DNA of 64,000 bases from Aquarana catesbeiana (GCF_042186555.1 NC_133333.1:222644757-222708756); one strand, 5' to 3'; positions 53,745 through 64,000 are shown, counted from the stretch's first letter. Numbers and translations: made by a program. The notes: a model not told the origin generated them from the sequence alone.

Positions 53745-54830
53745 ATATGCATCGCCCCAGGCAGCGTCAGATTAGCGCCAGTACCGCTAACACCCACGCA
53801 CGCAGCATACGCCTCCCTTAGTGGTATAGTATCTGAACGCATCAATATCTGATCCGATCAGATCTATACTAGCGTCCCCAGCAGTTTAGGGTTCCCAAAA
53901 ACGCAGTGTTAGCGGGATCAGCCCAGATACCTGCTATCACCTGCGTTTTGCCCCTCCGCCCGGCCCAGCCCAGCCCACCCAAGTGCAGTATCGATCGATC
54001 ACTGTCACTTACAAAACACTAAACACATAACTGCAGCGTTCGCAGAGTCAGGCCTGATCCCTGCGATCGCTAACACTTTTTTTGGTAGCGTTTTGGTGAA
54101 CTGGCAAGCACTAGCCCCAAGCAGCATCAGGTTAGCGCCAGTAGCTTTAACACCCACGCATGCACCGTACACCTCCCTTAGTGGTATAGTATCTGAACGG
54201 ATCAATATCTGATCCGATCAGATCTATACCAGCGTCCCCAGCAGTTTAGGGTTCCCAAAAACGCAGTGTTAGCGGGATCAGCCCAGATACCTGCTAGCAC
54301 CTGCGTTTTGCCCCTCCGCCCGGCCCAGCCCAGCCCACCCAAGTGCAGTATCGATCGATCACTGTCACTTACAAAACACTAAACGCATAACTGCAGCGTC
54401 CGCAGAGTCAGGCCTGATCCCTGCGATCGCTAACACTTTTTTTTGGTAGCGTTTTGGTGAACTGGCAAGCACCAGCCCCAGGCAGCGTCAGGTTAGTGCC
54501 AGTACCGCTAACACCCACGCACGCAGCATACGCCTCCCTTAGTGGTATAGTATCTGAACGGATCAATATCTGATCCGATCAGATCTATACTAGCGTCCCC
54601 AGCAGTTTAGGGTTCCCAAAAACGCAGTGTTAGCGGGATCAGCCCAGATACCTGCTAGCACCTGCGTTTTGCCCCTCCGCCCGGCCCAGCCCATCCAAGT
54701 GCAGTATCGATCGATCACTGTCACTTACAAAACACTAAACGCATAACTGCAGCGTTTGCAGAGTCAGGCCTGATCCCTGCGATCGCTAACAGTTTTTTTT
54801 GGTAGAGTTTTGGTGAACTTTCAACCACCA
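53745..54830. repeat. 360-bp tandem repeat, three units
   Basis: Units begin near 53758, 54118 and 54479 (AGGCAGCGTCAG-type starts), spacing 360 and 361 bp, and share TTAGTGGTATAGTATCTGAA, ATCTGATCCGATCAGATC and CAGTATCGATCGATCACTG. The units differ at scattered positions. The sequence ATCTGATCCGATCAGAT is palindromic. Confidence 0.95.
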
Positions 54831-54835
54831 GCGGC

Positions 54836-55277
54836 CTAGTACAGCCCGGTCGTAGTCAAACCAGCACTGCAGTAACACTTGGTGACGTGGCGAGTCCCAT
54901 AAGTGCAGTTCAAGCTGGTGAGGTGGCAAGCACAAGTAGTGTCCCGCTGCCACCAAGAAGACAAACACAGGCCTGTCGTGCCCATAATGCCCTTCCTGCT
55001 GCATTCGCCAATCCTAATTGGGAACCCACCGCTTCTGCAGCGCCCGTACTTCCCCCATTCACATCCCCAACCAAATGCAGTCGGCTGCATGAGAGGCATT
55101 TTTTTTATGTCCTCCCGAGTACCCCTACCCAAAGAACCCCCCCAAAAAAGATGTTGTGTCTGCAGCAAGCGCGGATATAGGCTTGACACCCACTATTATT
55201 GTCCCTCCTGTCCTGACAATCCTGGTCTTTGCGTTGGTGAATGTTTTGAACGCCACCATACACTAGTTGAGTATTAG
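54836..55277 (+). pseudogene. piggyBac-type transposase remnant: N-terminal piece joined to Cys-rich C-terminus
   Basis: In one frame the first part reads HNALPAAFANPNWEPTASAA and PVLPPFTSPT, resembling the region just before the transposase domain in frog piggyBac proteins. After a frame change, 55130-55275 encodes KRCCVCSKRGYRLDTHYYC-PSCPDNPGLCVGECFERHHTL, with the Cys spacing of the C-terminal Cys-rich (cross-brace zinc finger) domain of piggyBac transposases that binds the element ends. It ends at a stop at 55275-55277. The whole catalytic core (about 400 residues) is missing, so an internal deletion formed this element. The two parts being out of frame means no product. Confidence 0.8.
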
Positions 55278-56576
55278 CGTAGGGTACAGCATTGCACAGA
55301 CTAGGCACACTAACACAGGGTCTCCCAAGATGACGTCGCATTTTGAGAGACCTGAACCTGGAACCGGTTACAGTTATAAAAGTTACAGTTACAAAAAAAA
55401 TGTAAAAAAAAAAAACACAAACAAAAATATAAAATAAAAAAAATAGTTGTCGTTTTATTGTTCTCTCTCTCTCTATTCTCTCTATTGTTCTGCTCTTTTT
55501 TATTGTATTCTATTCTGCAATGTTTTATTGTTATTATGTTTTAGCATGTTTGCTTTTCAGGTATGCAATTTTTTATACTTTACCGTTTACTGTGCTTTAT
55601 TGTTAACCATTTTTTTGTCTTCAGGTACGCCATTCACGACTTTGAGTGGTTATACCAGAATGATGCCTGCAGGTTTAGGTATTATCTTGGTATCATTCTT
55701 TTCAGCCAGCGGTCGGCTTTCATGTAAAAGCAATCCTAGCGGCTAATTAGCCTCTAGACTGCTTTTACAAGCAGTGGGAGGGAATGCCCCCCCCCACCGT
55801 CTTCCGTGTTTTTCTCTGGCTCTCCTGTCTCAACAGGGAACCTGAGAAGTGCAGCCGGTGATTCAGCCAGCTGACCATAGAGCTGATCAGAGACCAGAGT
55901 GGCTCCAAACATCTCAACACTAGTTGAGTATTAGCGTAGGGTACAGCATTGCACAGACTAGGCACACTAACACAGGGTCTCCCAAGATGACGTCGCATTT
56001 TGAGAGACCTGAACCTGGAACCGGTTACAGTTATAAAAGTTACAGTTACAAAAAAAATGTAAAAAAAAAAAACACAAACAAAAATATAAAATAAAAAAAA
56101 TAGTTGTCGTTTTATTGTTCTCTCTCTCTCTATTCTCTCTATTGTTCTGCTCTTTTTTATTGTATTCTATTCTGCAATGTTTTATTGTTATTATGTTTTA
56201 GCATGTTTGCTTTTCAGGTATGCAATTTTTTATACTTTACCGTTTACTGTGCTTTATTGTTAACCATTTTTTTGTCTTCAGGTACGCCATTCACGACTTT
56301 GAGTGGTTATACCAGAATGATGCCTGCAGGTTTAGGTATTATCTTGGTATCATTCTTTTCAGCCAGCGGTCGGCTTTCATGTAAAAGCAATCCTAGCGGC
56401 TAATTAGCCTCTAGACTGCTTTTACAAGCAGTGGGAGGGAATGCCCCCCCCCACCGTCTTCCGTGTTTTTCTCTGGCTCTCCTGTCTCAACAGGGAACCT
56501 GAGAAGTGCAGCCGGTGATTCAGCCAGCTGACCATAGAGCTGATCAGAGACCAGAGTGGCTCCAAACATCTCTATG
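55263..56576. repeat. 657-bp tandem duplication, apparently identical copies
   Basis: 55263-55919 and 55920-56576 show no difference that I can see. Each starts CTAGTTGAGTATTAGCG, at the end of the transposase remnant, and ends in CAAACATCTC. The same 99-codon frame occurs in both copies (55447 and 56104). Identity over A/T-rich non-coding sequence indicates very recent duplication or an assembly artefact. Confidence 0.95.
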
Positions 56577-57428
56577 GCCTAAGAAACTGGAAGCTATGAG
56601 CATTTTATGACTTAGATTTCGCCGGATGTAAACAGCGCCATTGGGAAATTGGGGAAGCATTTTATCACACCGATCTTGGTGTGGTCAGATGCTTTGAGGG
56701 CAGAGGAGAAATCTAGGGTCTAATAGACCCCAATTTTTTCAAAAAAGAGTACCTGTCACTACCTATTGCTATCATAGGGGATATTTACATTCCCTGAGAT
56801 AACAATAAAAATGTTTTAAAAAAAAAAATATGAAAGGAACAGTTTAAAAATAAGATAAAAAATCAAAAAAATAATAAAGAAAAAAAAAAAAAAAGCACCC
56901 CTGTCCCCCCTGCTCTTGCGCTAAGGCGAACGCAAGCGTCGGTCTGGCGTCAAATGTAAACAGCAATTGCACCATGCATGTGAGGTATCACCGCGAAGGT
57001 CAAATCAAGGGCAGTAATTTTAGCAGTAGACCTCCTCTGTAAATCTAAAGTGGTAACCTGTAAAGGCTTTTAAAAATGTATTAATTTTGTTGCCACTGCA
57101 CGTTTGTGCGCAATTTTAAAGCATGTCATGTTTGGTATCGGCCTAAGATCATTTTTTTTATTTCATCAAACATTTGGGCAATATAGTGTGTTTTAGTGCA
57201 TTAAAATGTAAAAAAGTGTGTTTTTTTCCCCAAAAAATGCGTTTGAAAAATCGCTGCGCAAATACTGTGTGAAAAAAAAAAATGAAACACCCACCATTTT
57301 AATCTGTAGGGCATTTGCTTTAAAAAAATATATAATGTTTGGGGGTTCAAAGTAATTTTCTTTAAAAAAAAAATAATTATTTCATGTAATCAAAAAGTGT
57401 CAGAAAGGGCTTTGTCTTCAAGCGGTTA

Positions 57429-59344
57429 GAAGAGTGGGTGATGTGTGACATAAGCTTCTAGATGTTGTGCATAAAATGCCAAGACAGTTCAAAGCCCCCC
57501 CAAATGACCCCATTTTGGAAAGTAGACACCCCAAGCTATTTGCTGAGAGTCATGTCGAGTCCATGGAATATTTTATATTGTGACACAAGTTGCGGGAAAG
57601 AGACACATTTTTTTTTTTTTTTTTGCACAAAGTTGTCACTAAATGATATATTGCTCAAACATGCCATGGGAATATGTGAAATTACACCCCAAAATACATT
57701 CTGTTGCTTCTCCTGAGTGTGGGACTTTTTGGGAGCCTAGCCACGCACGGGACCCCGAAATCCAAGCACCGCCTTCAGGCTTTCTAAGGGCGTAAATTTT
57801 TGATTTCACTCTTCACTGCCTATCACAGTTTCGGAGGCCATGGAATGCCCAGGTGGCAAACCCCCCCCCCAAATGACCCCATTTTGGAAAGTAGACACCC
57901 CAAGGTATTTGCTGAGAGGTATAGTGAGTATTTTGCAGACCTCACTTTTTGTCACAAAGTTTTGAAGATTGAAAAAAGAAAAAAAAATGTTTTTCTTGTC
58001 TTTCTTCAATTTCAAAAACAAATGAGAGCTGCAAAATACTCACCATGCCTCTCAGCAAATAGCTTGGGGTGTCTACTTTCCAAAATGGCGTCATTTGGGG
58101 GGGTTTGTGCCACCTGGGCATTCCATGGCCTCCGAAACTGTGCTAGGCAGTGAAGAGTGAAATCAAAAATTTACACCCTTAGAAATCCTGAAGGCGGTGA
58201 TTGGTTTTCGGGGCCCCGTATGCGGCTAGGCTCCTAACAAGTCTCACACATGTGGTATCCCCATACTCAGGAGAAGCAGCTAAATGTATTTTGGGGTGCA
58301 ATTCCACATATGCCCATGGCCTGTGTGAGCAATATATCATTTAGTGACAACTTTGTGCAAAAAAAAAAAAATTTGTCACATTCCCGCAACTTGTGTCAAA
58401 AAATAAAATATTCCATGGACTCAACATGCCTCTCAGCAAATAGCTTGGGGTGTCTACTTTCCAAAATGGGGTCATTTGGGGGGGGTTTGTGCCATCTTGG
58501 CATTTTATGGCCTTCAAAACTGTGATAGGTAGTGAGGAGTGAAATCAAAAATGTATGCCCTTAGAAATCCTGAAGGCGGTGCTTGGTTTTCGGGGCCCCG
58601 TACGCGGCTAGGCTCCCAAAAAGTCCCACACATGTGGTATCCCCATACTCAGGAGAAGCAGCTGAATGTATTTTGGGGTGCAATTCCTCATATGCCCATG
58701 GCCTGTGTGAGCAATATATCATTTAGTGACAACTTTTTGTAAATTTTTTTTTTTTTCATTATTCAATCACTTGGGACAAAAAAAATAAATATTCAATGGG
58801 CTCAACATGCCTCTTAGCAATTTCCTTGGGGTGTCTACTTTCCAAAATGGGGTCATTTGGGGGGGGTTTGTACTGCCCTGCCATTTTAGCACCTCAAGAA
58901 ATGACATAGGCAGTCATAAACTAAAAGCTGTGTAAATTCCAGAAAATGTACCCTAGTTTGTAGACGCTATATCTTTTGCGCAAACCAATAAATATACGCT
59001 TATTGACATTTTTTTTACCAAAGACATGTGGCCGAATACATTTTGGCCTAAATGTATGACTAAAATTGAGTTTATTGGATTTTTTTTATAACAAAATTTA
59101 GAAAATATCATTTTTTTTCAAAATTTTCGGTCTTTTTCCGTTTATAGCGCAAAAAATAAAAACGGCAGAGGTGATCAAATACCATCAAAAGAAAGCTCTA
59201 TTTGTGGGAAGAAAAGGACGCAAATTTCGTTTGGGTACAGCATTGCATGACCGCGCAATTAGCAGTTAAAGCAACGCAGTGCCAAATTGTAAAAAGTGCT
59301 CTGGTCAGGAAGGGGGTAAATCCTTCCGGGGCTGAAGTGGTTAA
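57429..59344 (+). mobile_element. piggyBac-like right-end modules, second unit
   Basis: Follows the previous element directly and ends CTGAAGTGG followed by TTAA (59341-59344), the inverted form of the terminus at 31391. Contains the palindrome at 57478-58500, a further direct copy of its right arm at about 58458-58820, and a terminal segment with TTTATAGCGCAAAAAAT and AAAGAAAGCTCTATTTGTG. No coding sequence is supported. Confidence 0.6.
57478..58500. repeat. 1-kb palindrome, arms of about 510 bp
   Basis: The left arm (57478-57985) is reverse-complementary to 57986-58500. Paired markers: AAATGACCCCATTTTGGAAA and TTTCCAAAATGGNGTCATTT (twice per arm), TTCTCCTGAGTGTGGGA and CCATACTCAGGAGAA, and CACTAAATGATATATTGCTC and GAGCAATATATCATTTAGTG. 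The arms differ at scattered positions. The centre is near 57985. Confidence 0.85.
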
Positions 59345-59427
59345 TGGGCCTGTCCACCCAAACTTAAAAAAATATATTTACATGCACACAAACTATAATA
59401 TATATATAGATATATATAATATATATA

Positions 59428-59500
<73 letters not shown>

Positions 59501-59502
59501 AT
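59345..59502. repeat. (AT)n microsatellite and flank
   Basis: From 59397 imperfect, then from about 59430 perfect AT repeats to 59498. The frames with endless IYIYIY residues come from this. Confidence 0.95.
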
Positions 59503-60181
59503 TGTAACAGACCTAGCCAGGACAGAGGCTTTTGGAGGGAACTGAATGCTAGCCTCTTGCCTACCAATCATGGGCCCTGGCATTTGGGGCAATTGTGCTC
59601 TTTGTGAGCTGTATGCCTGGGGACCCTTGAGGTGGTGTTACTTTGGATTTAGGTCCATATCCCCCCAAGACACACACAGACTCTGGGAACCCTGTATATG
59701 CCATATTAGAAATAGTGACTGGTTCATACTGTTGGGACACTTACTGTTAGATGCTAATGTCATCAACTGCAGCCACCTGTCTGTTGTCTTCTATAATGTA
59801 AATTAGTCTACTCTGGCTTGCCACAGCTTCTAAGAGTCTTTCACCCATTGTTGTTTGTGCTAATTAACCCTGCAATTGTATGAAGGAGTTCTGTGTTGAG
59901 ATGTATGATAATGTGTAGTGTAGTTAGGGAGTCACATCGGCTGCTTTAAGGGATTAGTTAATTAGCTCATGTTAATTAGGTTTCTGGTTACAGTTTTTAT
60001 TGTAAGCCTGCTGTATATATTTGTGTGTCATCTCAAAGAAAAGAGTCCATGTTCAGCAAATAAAGTATCGTCTTGTTTTGTGCTTGTGAGCGGTTGGAAT
60101 ACCTGATATCTATATTCAGGACTGAGAGGAAGCGGTATATGATGAAAGCACTCAAGCGGAGTGTAGGGACGTTCGGTTACA
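59503..60181 (+). repeat. Probable solo LTR (679 bp)
   Basis: Begins TGTAACAGACCTAGCCAGG and ends ACGTTCGGTTACA, so TG...CA ends with a six-base inverted repeat (TGTAAC/GTTACA). Carries a TATA-like TGTATATATTTG at about 60011 and AATAAA at 60059 followed by a GT-rich region, the U3-R-U5 layout of a retroelement LTR. The flanks TTGAT (59498-59502) and CTGAT (60182-60186) could be a 5-bp duplication with one change. No internal domain follows. Unrelated to the Gypsy LTRs at 7 and 20 kb; the superfamily is unknown. Confidence 0.6.
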
Positions 60182-60186
60182 CTGAT

Positions 60187-61220
60187 GGTGCCTGGTGGTC
60201 TAAATTAGCACCTGGATTCTTAAGTGCCTTGGATACTTCAACATTGTTCTCCTTGCTATGATTCCTTTTGTATCCAGTTGAGAGTTATGTGTGTTCCAAC
60301 TCTTGCTGTTACATTGTCGATTATGTAAAGTAAATAAACGATCCAACAAGGAGAGCAGGAACTCCTCAGAAAGGTCACAGCATCTATGCAGACAAGTAAA
60401 GGTTGACTGACCCCTTTAAATGGGCCATAGGAAATTTTGGTGCATGAACTTTGCCATGGGACTGCACTTGAGATGTAAGAAGCTGATGGAGATCTTACCC
60501 ATGACATCTGCAGTTTCTTGAGTTAAGAACAATTTTGTGATGAATGATAGTTTAAGAGGACCTTCTCACACAAGAAGAATTTGGTTAGCACGTGCTGTTT
60601 TAAAATTGTACTATTATATTGCCTCTATAGTCTCTAGATTATTATTAAATCATTTTATATGTTTTGGTAATCTATTTTATATGTGGGTGGTGGGAATCTG
60701 GTATTTTTAATAATGTTCTTTCTTTCAGGTATTTTTTATTCCTGCGCTACCATGTAAGAACGGTAATAGTAAAGGAAAAGCAGCTTGCACCGAATAGGGT
60801 CCAACCTGACCCTAAGGGCAGATGTAATATAGTCAGTAGGAATGGTGCTGCGCTAATCCTAATGTACACCCCAGTGCCTAAATGTAAATAAGCAATAGCA
60901 ATCAGTGGCTTAAGAAGTAAATAGCTAACTTCGGTGTGCTAGTGAATATTAAACTCAGGCGGTGACCTATATTACCTATAGTGCTAAATAGAAATAGACG
61001 TAAGTGATCGCGAGTCAAAATAGTGACGTGTAGGTCAGTAGTAATACATCAACCTGTAAAAACAAAAGCAATGCTTATTATAATAATAAATTGCACAGTT
61101 GACAAATTTTGGAAATCCTTTTTGTAAATGCACATTTTACCTAGTATATAACACCTGCTTTTATTGAGTTGTACTTTTGTTATTTTGAATATCATGATGA
61201 TTGGTTTGAAACTGTAGATT
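60187..61220. other. Unassigned sequence upstream of second receptor
   Basis: Presumably contains the receptor promoter, first exon and intron, none of which I can delimit. No repeat family recognised. Confidence 0.4.
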
Positions 61221-61227
61221 TTAATTA

Positions 61228-61263
61228 GACAGTATTTGTATTCACAGAAAGAAATAACTTGAC
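61228..61263 (+). promoter_or_regulatory. 3' splice site before second receptor coding exon
   Basis: A T-rich stretch (GTATTTGTATTCACAG) ends in AG at 61246-61247, 16 bases before the start codon. It fits the usual receptor structure with a non-coding upstream exon. Not independently supported by a duplicate. Confidence 0.55.
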
Positions 61264-62217
61264 ATGGACCATAACTACACAACTGTGACAGAATTCATTC
61301 TCATTGGACTTTCAGAAATTGTGGAAGTCCAAGTTTTAATTTTTATGGTGTTTTTAATGATTTACATTATTACTGTAATTGGAAACCTAAGTATTATTTT
61401 AGCTTATCTATTTAGCCGAAATCTTCACACTCCTATGTACTTTTTACTCACTAATTTTTCTTTTCTTGAAACCTGTTACATTTCAATCAATATTCCAAAG
61501 ATGCTTTCTAACTTGTTATTTGAGAATAAGACCATTTCTTTCTATGGCTGTGCTATACAAGTCTATAGCTTTGTAGTCTGTGGTGGGACAGAGTGTTACT
61601 TACTAGCAGCAATGGCATATGACCGGTATAGTGCAATATGTCACCCTCTTTTATATAGCATCATAATGAAAAGAATGGTTTGTATTCGACTTCTCATCGG
61701 GTCTTATTTGGTTGGCTCGGCAAATTCTCTGCTGCATACAGTTCTTACATTCACTTTGCCTTTTTGTGGTTCTAATAACATCAATCACATTTTTTGTGAC
61801 ATTCCACCAATATTAACCTTAGCATGTGCAGACACCAGGATTAATCAGATTGTTATTTTTGTGACCGGTATCTGTGTTGTGGTTGGTTCATTTTTATTAA
61901 TTGTGGTATCGTATATATATATTATAATGGCTATTGTTAGAATTAATTCTACATCCAGTAGAAAGAAAGCGTTTTCCACTTGTACTTCACACTTCACGGT
62001 GGTTACTATATTTTATGGTTCTGTTATGTTTATGTACTTAAAGCCTGAATCAAGCCATGCCATTGTCCAGGACAATTTGGTGGCAGTCATGTATACAGTT
62101 ATTGCACCTCTGTTAAACCCTTTTATCTACAGTCTAAGGAACAGAGACGTCAAAATGGCTCTTGTTAAAATGTATCATAAGCTGGTGGCATCTAAGAAGC
62201 ATTTAGCAGAGTCTTGA
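61264..62217 (+). CDS. Olfactory receptor, class II, intact (317 aa)
   Basis: Odorant-binding, seven-transmembrane receptor coupled to the olfactory G protein. 317 residues is the normal family length. Signatures: glycosylation site N4-Y-T; GN at 40-41 in TM1; TPMYFLLTNFSFLETCYI at 56-73; Cys96 for the conserved disulfide; MAYDRYSAICHPL at 117-129; LPFCGSNNINHIFCDIPPIL in the second extracellular loop; RKKAFSTCTSHF before TM6; PLLNPFIYSLRNRDVK at the end of TM7. It shares with the receptor at 37649 unusual details such as DRYSAIC and GN(M/L)SIILAY, so the two look like members of one local subfamily. No frameshift or stop. The ligand is unknown. Confidence 0.96.
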   Translation: MDHNYTTVTEFILIGLSEIVEVQVLIFMVFLMIYIITVIGNLSIILAYLFSRNLHTPMYFLLTNFSFLETCYISINIPKMLSNLLFENKTISFYGCAIQVYSFVVCGGTECYLLAAMAYDRYSAICHPLLYSIIMKRMVCIRLLIGSYLVGSANSLLHTVLTFTLPFCGSNNINHIFCDIPPILTLACADTRINQIVIFVTGICVVVGSFLLIVVSYIYIIMAIVRINSTSSRKKAFSTCTSHFTVVTIFYGSVMFMYLKPESSHAIVQDNLVAVMYTVIAPLLNPFIYSLRNRDVKMALVKMYHKLVASKKHLAES

Positions 62218-62219
62218 TT

Positions 62220-63330
62220 TTATCAGTTTGATACACATTTTAGAGTTTTAAGCAGTTTGTATGTTTAGAACACAAGTATGCAGGTAGACGATTACTTGAC
62301 AATGAAACAGTACTTTGCCCCTTCACTTTATAATAGCAGGAACTCCAAATAGACAACTCCTGAAACTTACCTGACTTACAATCAGGCTTCCTAACCTCTA
62401 ACCCCTGCTTGCTACCATTTTCCCTTGCCAGTCCCCCTTGAAATAACTTAATGATCCATTTGAACCTGGTTAAGTAACCAGCACCATGATGTCATTTGAG
62501 GTTAGAGGGAGGGTCCTGATTGGGGTGTGAGCTTGGACTTGGGGCCAACATCAAACTTACACCAGGAATTTGGTAGGAAAGGAGTGCAACCAGGGCAGTG
62601 GAAGGGGGGAATACATGGCAAGTTTCAGCAAGCTTAAAGCTTAACTCAAGCTAAATAAATTGTTGCAAAGGCGCTACATAGAATTCCAAATGGCAAATTC
62701 TGAGTTTGAAGTTCCAGATTTCAAGTTTTGAGTTCTGAATTCTGCATTCTGAGTTCCAAATTCGAAACGCCAAATGCCAAGTTCAAATTTATGAATTTAG
62801 AGTTTAAAAGTTCCAAATTCTGAGTTCTGAAGTTTCAGCATGCTTAAAGCTTAACTCTAGCTAAAAAGATTATTGCAATGCAAAGGCAGTATTGTTTTAC
62901 CTGCCAATAGGTATGTAATTATATTAAAGCAGTCCTGTAATTCAGGCACTTCTTCCATACAGCACAGCCACATTGTTGACCTTTTTTGTACTTCTACGAT
63001 TTGATAAAACGATTAAGTCACTAAACATACAATAATTTTTTAAACAAACATGTAACTTATTAAATGGTGTTTTTTTTTATATCTGCCCTATAATCAGCTT
63101 TTAAAGAATACCTCTCTCATGTATTGTTGACATCTAAACTGGCCATGCAATATAAGAACAATGCTGTATGTATATTAAACAATTTTTATCTTAAAATAAA
63201 GCTTTTGTCCTCGTTAAAATCAATTTCTGATGATCCTATTTTGATATGTTTAAAGCCCACACCTCGACCCCCACACACGTACATACAAAAATGTAAGCAT
63301 TGGGGTGCCTACATTGGAAAATGGCAATCT
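62220..63330. other. Unassigned sequence with a degenerate short repeat
   Basis: Mostly unassigned. At about 62690-62840 a degenerate 10-16 bp motif (GAGTTCCAAATTC / GAGTTCTGAATTC) recurs about ten times in mixed order, as in an old simple tandem repeat. The motif CATGCTTAAAGCTTAACTC occurs twice (near 62630 and 62838), suggesting duplication of a 205-bp segment. Confidence 0.5.
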
Positions 63331-63339
63331 CCTGAAGCT

Positions 63340-64000
63340 GCCCTTTTTCATAAACTGCCTGATGAAACACCCAAACAATCAGTAAAACTGATTACATATA
63401 TATTACTGGTGGCAAGAATTACAATTGCAAGACATTGGAGGCAGTCAGTGATCCCTCTTGACCAGGTTAAGAATAAACTTAATTGGATTATGATCAATGA
63501 TAAACTCACTCACATTCTCAGTAATAAAGTCAAGAAATTTAATAGGATATGGGACCCATGGATTGACTATATTTCTACTCCATAGCGAACTCCAGGATGA
63601 CCCTCTCCCTCCCCATTTCACTTTTCCTCTTCGTTTCTTCCTTTCTTCCCTCCTTTTCTCTCTTCCTTTTGTTCTGTTCCCCTTTTTTCCTTTCTTTTTC
63701 TTATTCTCACATCTCACAAATTCTGATACAATACAGATGATCTCGTATATGATCCTCTATGACTATGAGACCTGGGATTGTCTCAAAGACCATGTCCAGG
63801 ACCTCCCAGGACTCGGGAGCTGTGCCATTCCCTCCCACAGGAATTGTCCAGCTCTTAATTGAGAGGATATGGTTAAATGCCACCGATATTTGGATGTTTA
63901 CCGCATTTTGTATGTTATGTTACCATAATAGGTGGTGTATAAGTCATATGAATCTATCTGAATTATTTTTGTATTGGAATATACTGCTTTGATGATTTAC
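63340..64000 (+). pseudogene. L1-type LINE ORF2 C-terminus and 3'UTR
   Basis: The last 80 codons before the stop at 63583-63585 read PKQSVKLITYILLVARITIA, RHWRQSVIPLDQVKNKLNWI, MINDKLTHILSNKVKKF and NRIWDPWIDY, the characteristic tail of frog L1-type ORF2. The following C/T-rich 3'UTR (63600-63700) mirrors the G/A-rich one of the minus-strand copies. The element runs off the window end. Upstream of about 63340 similarity fades, so it is 5' truncated. Confidence 0.7.

Larger units (their letters stand above)
52874..57424 (+). mobile_element. piggyBac-like non-autonomous element, 4.55 kb
   Basis: Left end CCACTTGCCGACCGCC after TTAA (52870-52873); right end CTTTGTCTTCAAGCGG before TTAG (57425-57428), a one-base variant of the target. 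The termini are inverted versions of the CCRCTTG motif seen at 24451 and 25382. The interior holds C-rich sequence, three 360-bp tandem units, transposase remnants at 54836-55277, a 657-bp tandem duplication and the family right-end segment. It lacks the DDD catalytic region, so it could move only with a transposase in trans. Confidence 0.7.

Noticed and set aside
59202..59592. IYIYIY-rich frames on both strands
   Set aside because: Translation of the (AT)n microsatellite.
1..64000. Prokaryotic features such as operons, CRISPR arrays, phage or toxin-antitoxin genes
   Set aside because: The coding content (odorant receptors, LINEs, Tc1, Gypsy chromovirus) and low gene density are those of a vertebrate nuclear genome. 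The tandem arrays lack the regular repeat-spacer pattern of CRISPR.

Overview
This window looks like intergenic nuclear DNA from a frog, most likely a ranid or close neobatrachian. That is an inference from its content: two intact class II olfactory receptor genes with single coding exons, and a dense nested set of amphibian-type repeats (Tc1-like, PIF/Harbinger-like, Kolobok/T2-like, hAT-like and piggyBac-like DNA elements, L1-superfamily LINEs, a chromodomain Ty3/Gypsy element). Nothing resembles an operon, ribosomal RNA, tRNA or CRISPR. Most long reading frames are accidents of tandem repeats or remnants of transposon proteins.

Layout. 1-6.2 kb: two minisatellites, Kolobok- and hAT-like fragments, an inverted-repeat element, a piggyBac-like end, a GC-rich repeat block and a long member of a TTA-targeting MITE family. 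6.25-14.4 kb: a Tc1-like pseudo-element cut by a decayed Ty3/Gypsy chromovirus (7.05-12.1 kb), whose integrase is itself cut by a TTA-targeting MITE; then a second Tc1 fragment cut by another MITE. 14.9-20.2 kb: T2-like and Tc1/mariner fragments, a possible Penelope-like fragment, a 3.5-kb block bounded by 19-bp inverted termini, and a solo LTR of the same Gypsy family. 20.5-28.6 kb: L1 remnants, two fold-back elements with arms of about 145-210 bp, and several TTA MITEs, some inserted in a LINE. 28.6-32.9 kb: a 26-bp-type minisatellite, piggyBac-like ends and an intact T2-like MITE with TTAA at both ends. 32.9-38.7 kb: the first olfactory receptor locus. Its upstream intron and coding start are duplicated; the upstream copy is a beheaded pseudogene, followed by a fold-back element and a 2.8-kb minisatellite holding a 926-bp higher-order duplication. 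38.7-52.8 kb: a 5'-truncated LINE, a complete Tc1-like element with long inverted repeats, a fold-back element and a nearly full-length L1-superfamily LINE on the minus strand. 52.9-59.3 kb: piggyBac-like non-autonomous sequence that keeps the Cys-rich C-terminus of the transposase, with three 360-bp tandem units, a 657-bp tandem duplication and a 1-kb palindrome. 59.5-60.2 kb: a probable solo LTR. 61.3-62.2 kb: the second intact olfactory receptor. 63.3 kb to the end: the C-terminus and 3'UTR of another LINE.

How it works together: the only genes likely to serve the host are the two odorant receptors, both on the plus strand about 22.6 kb apart, each with a 3' splice site just before the start codon (the usual layout of a non-coding upstream exon plus one coding exon). 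The rest records repeated transposition, in which nesting gives relative ages. I did not find a new enzymatic or defence system. The most unusual features are structural: flush MITE/fold-back junctions, large palindromes, very similar tandem duplications, and an olfactory receptor duplication that preserves the empty target site of a MITE.
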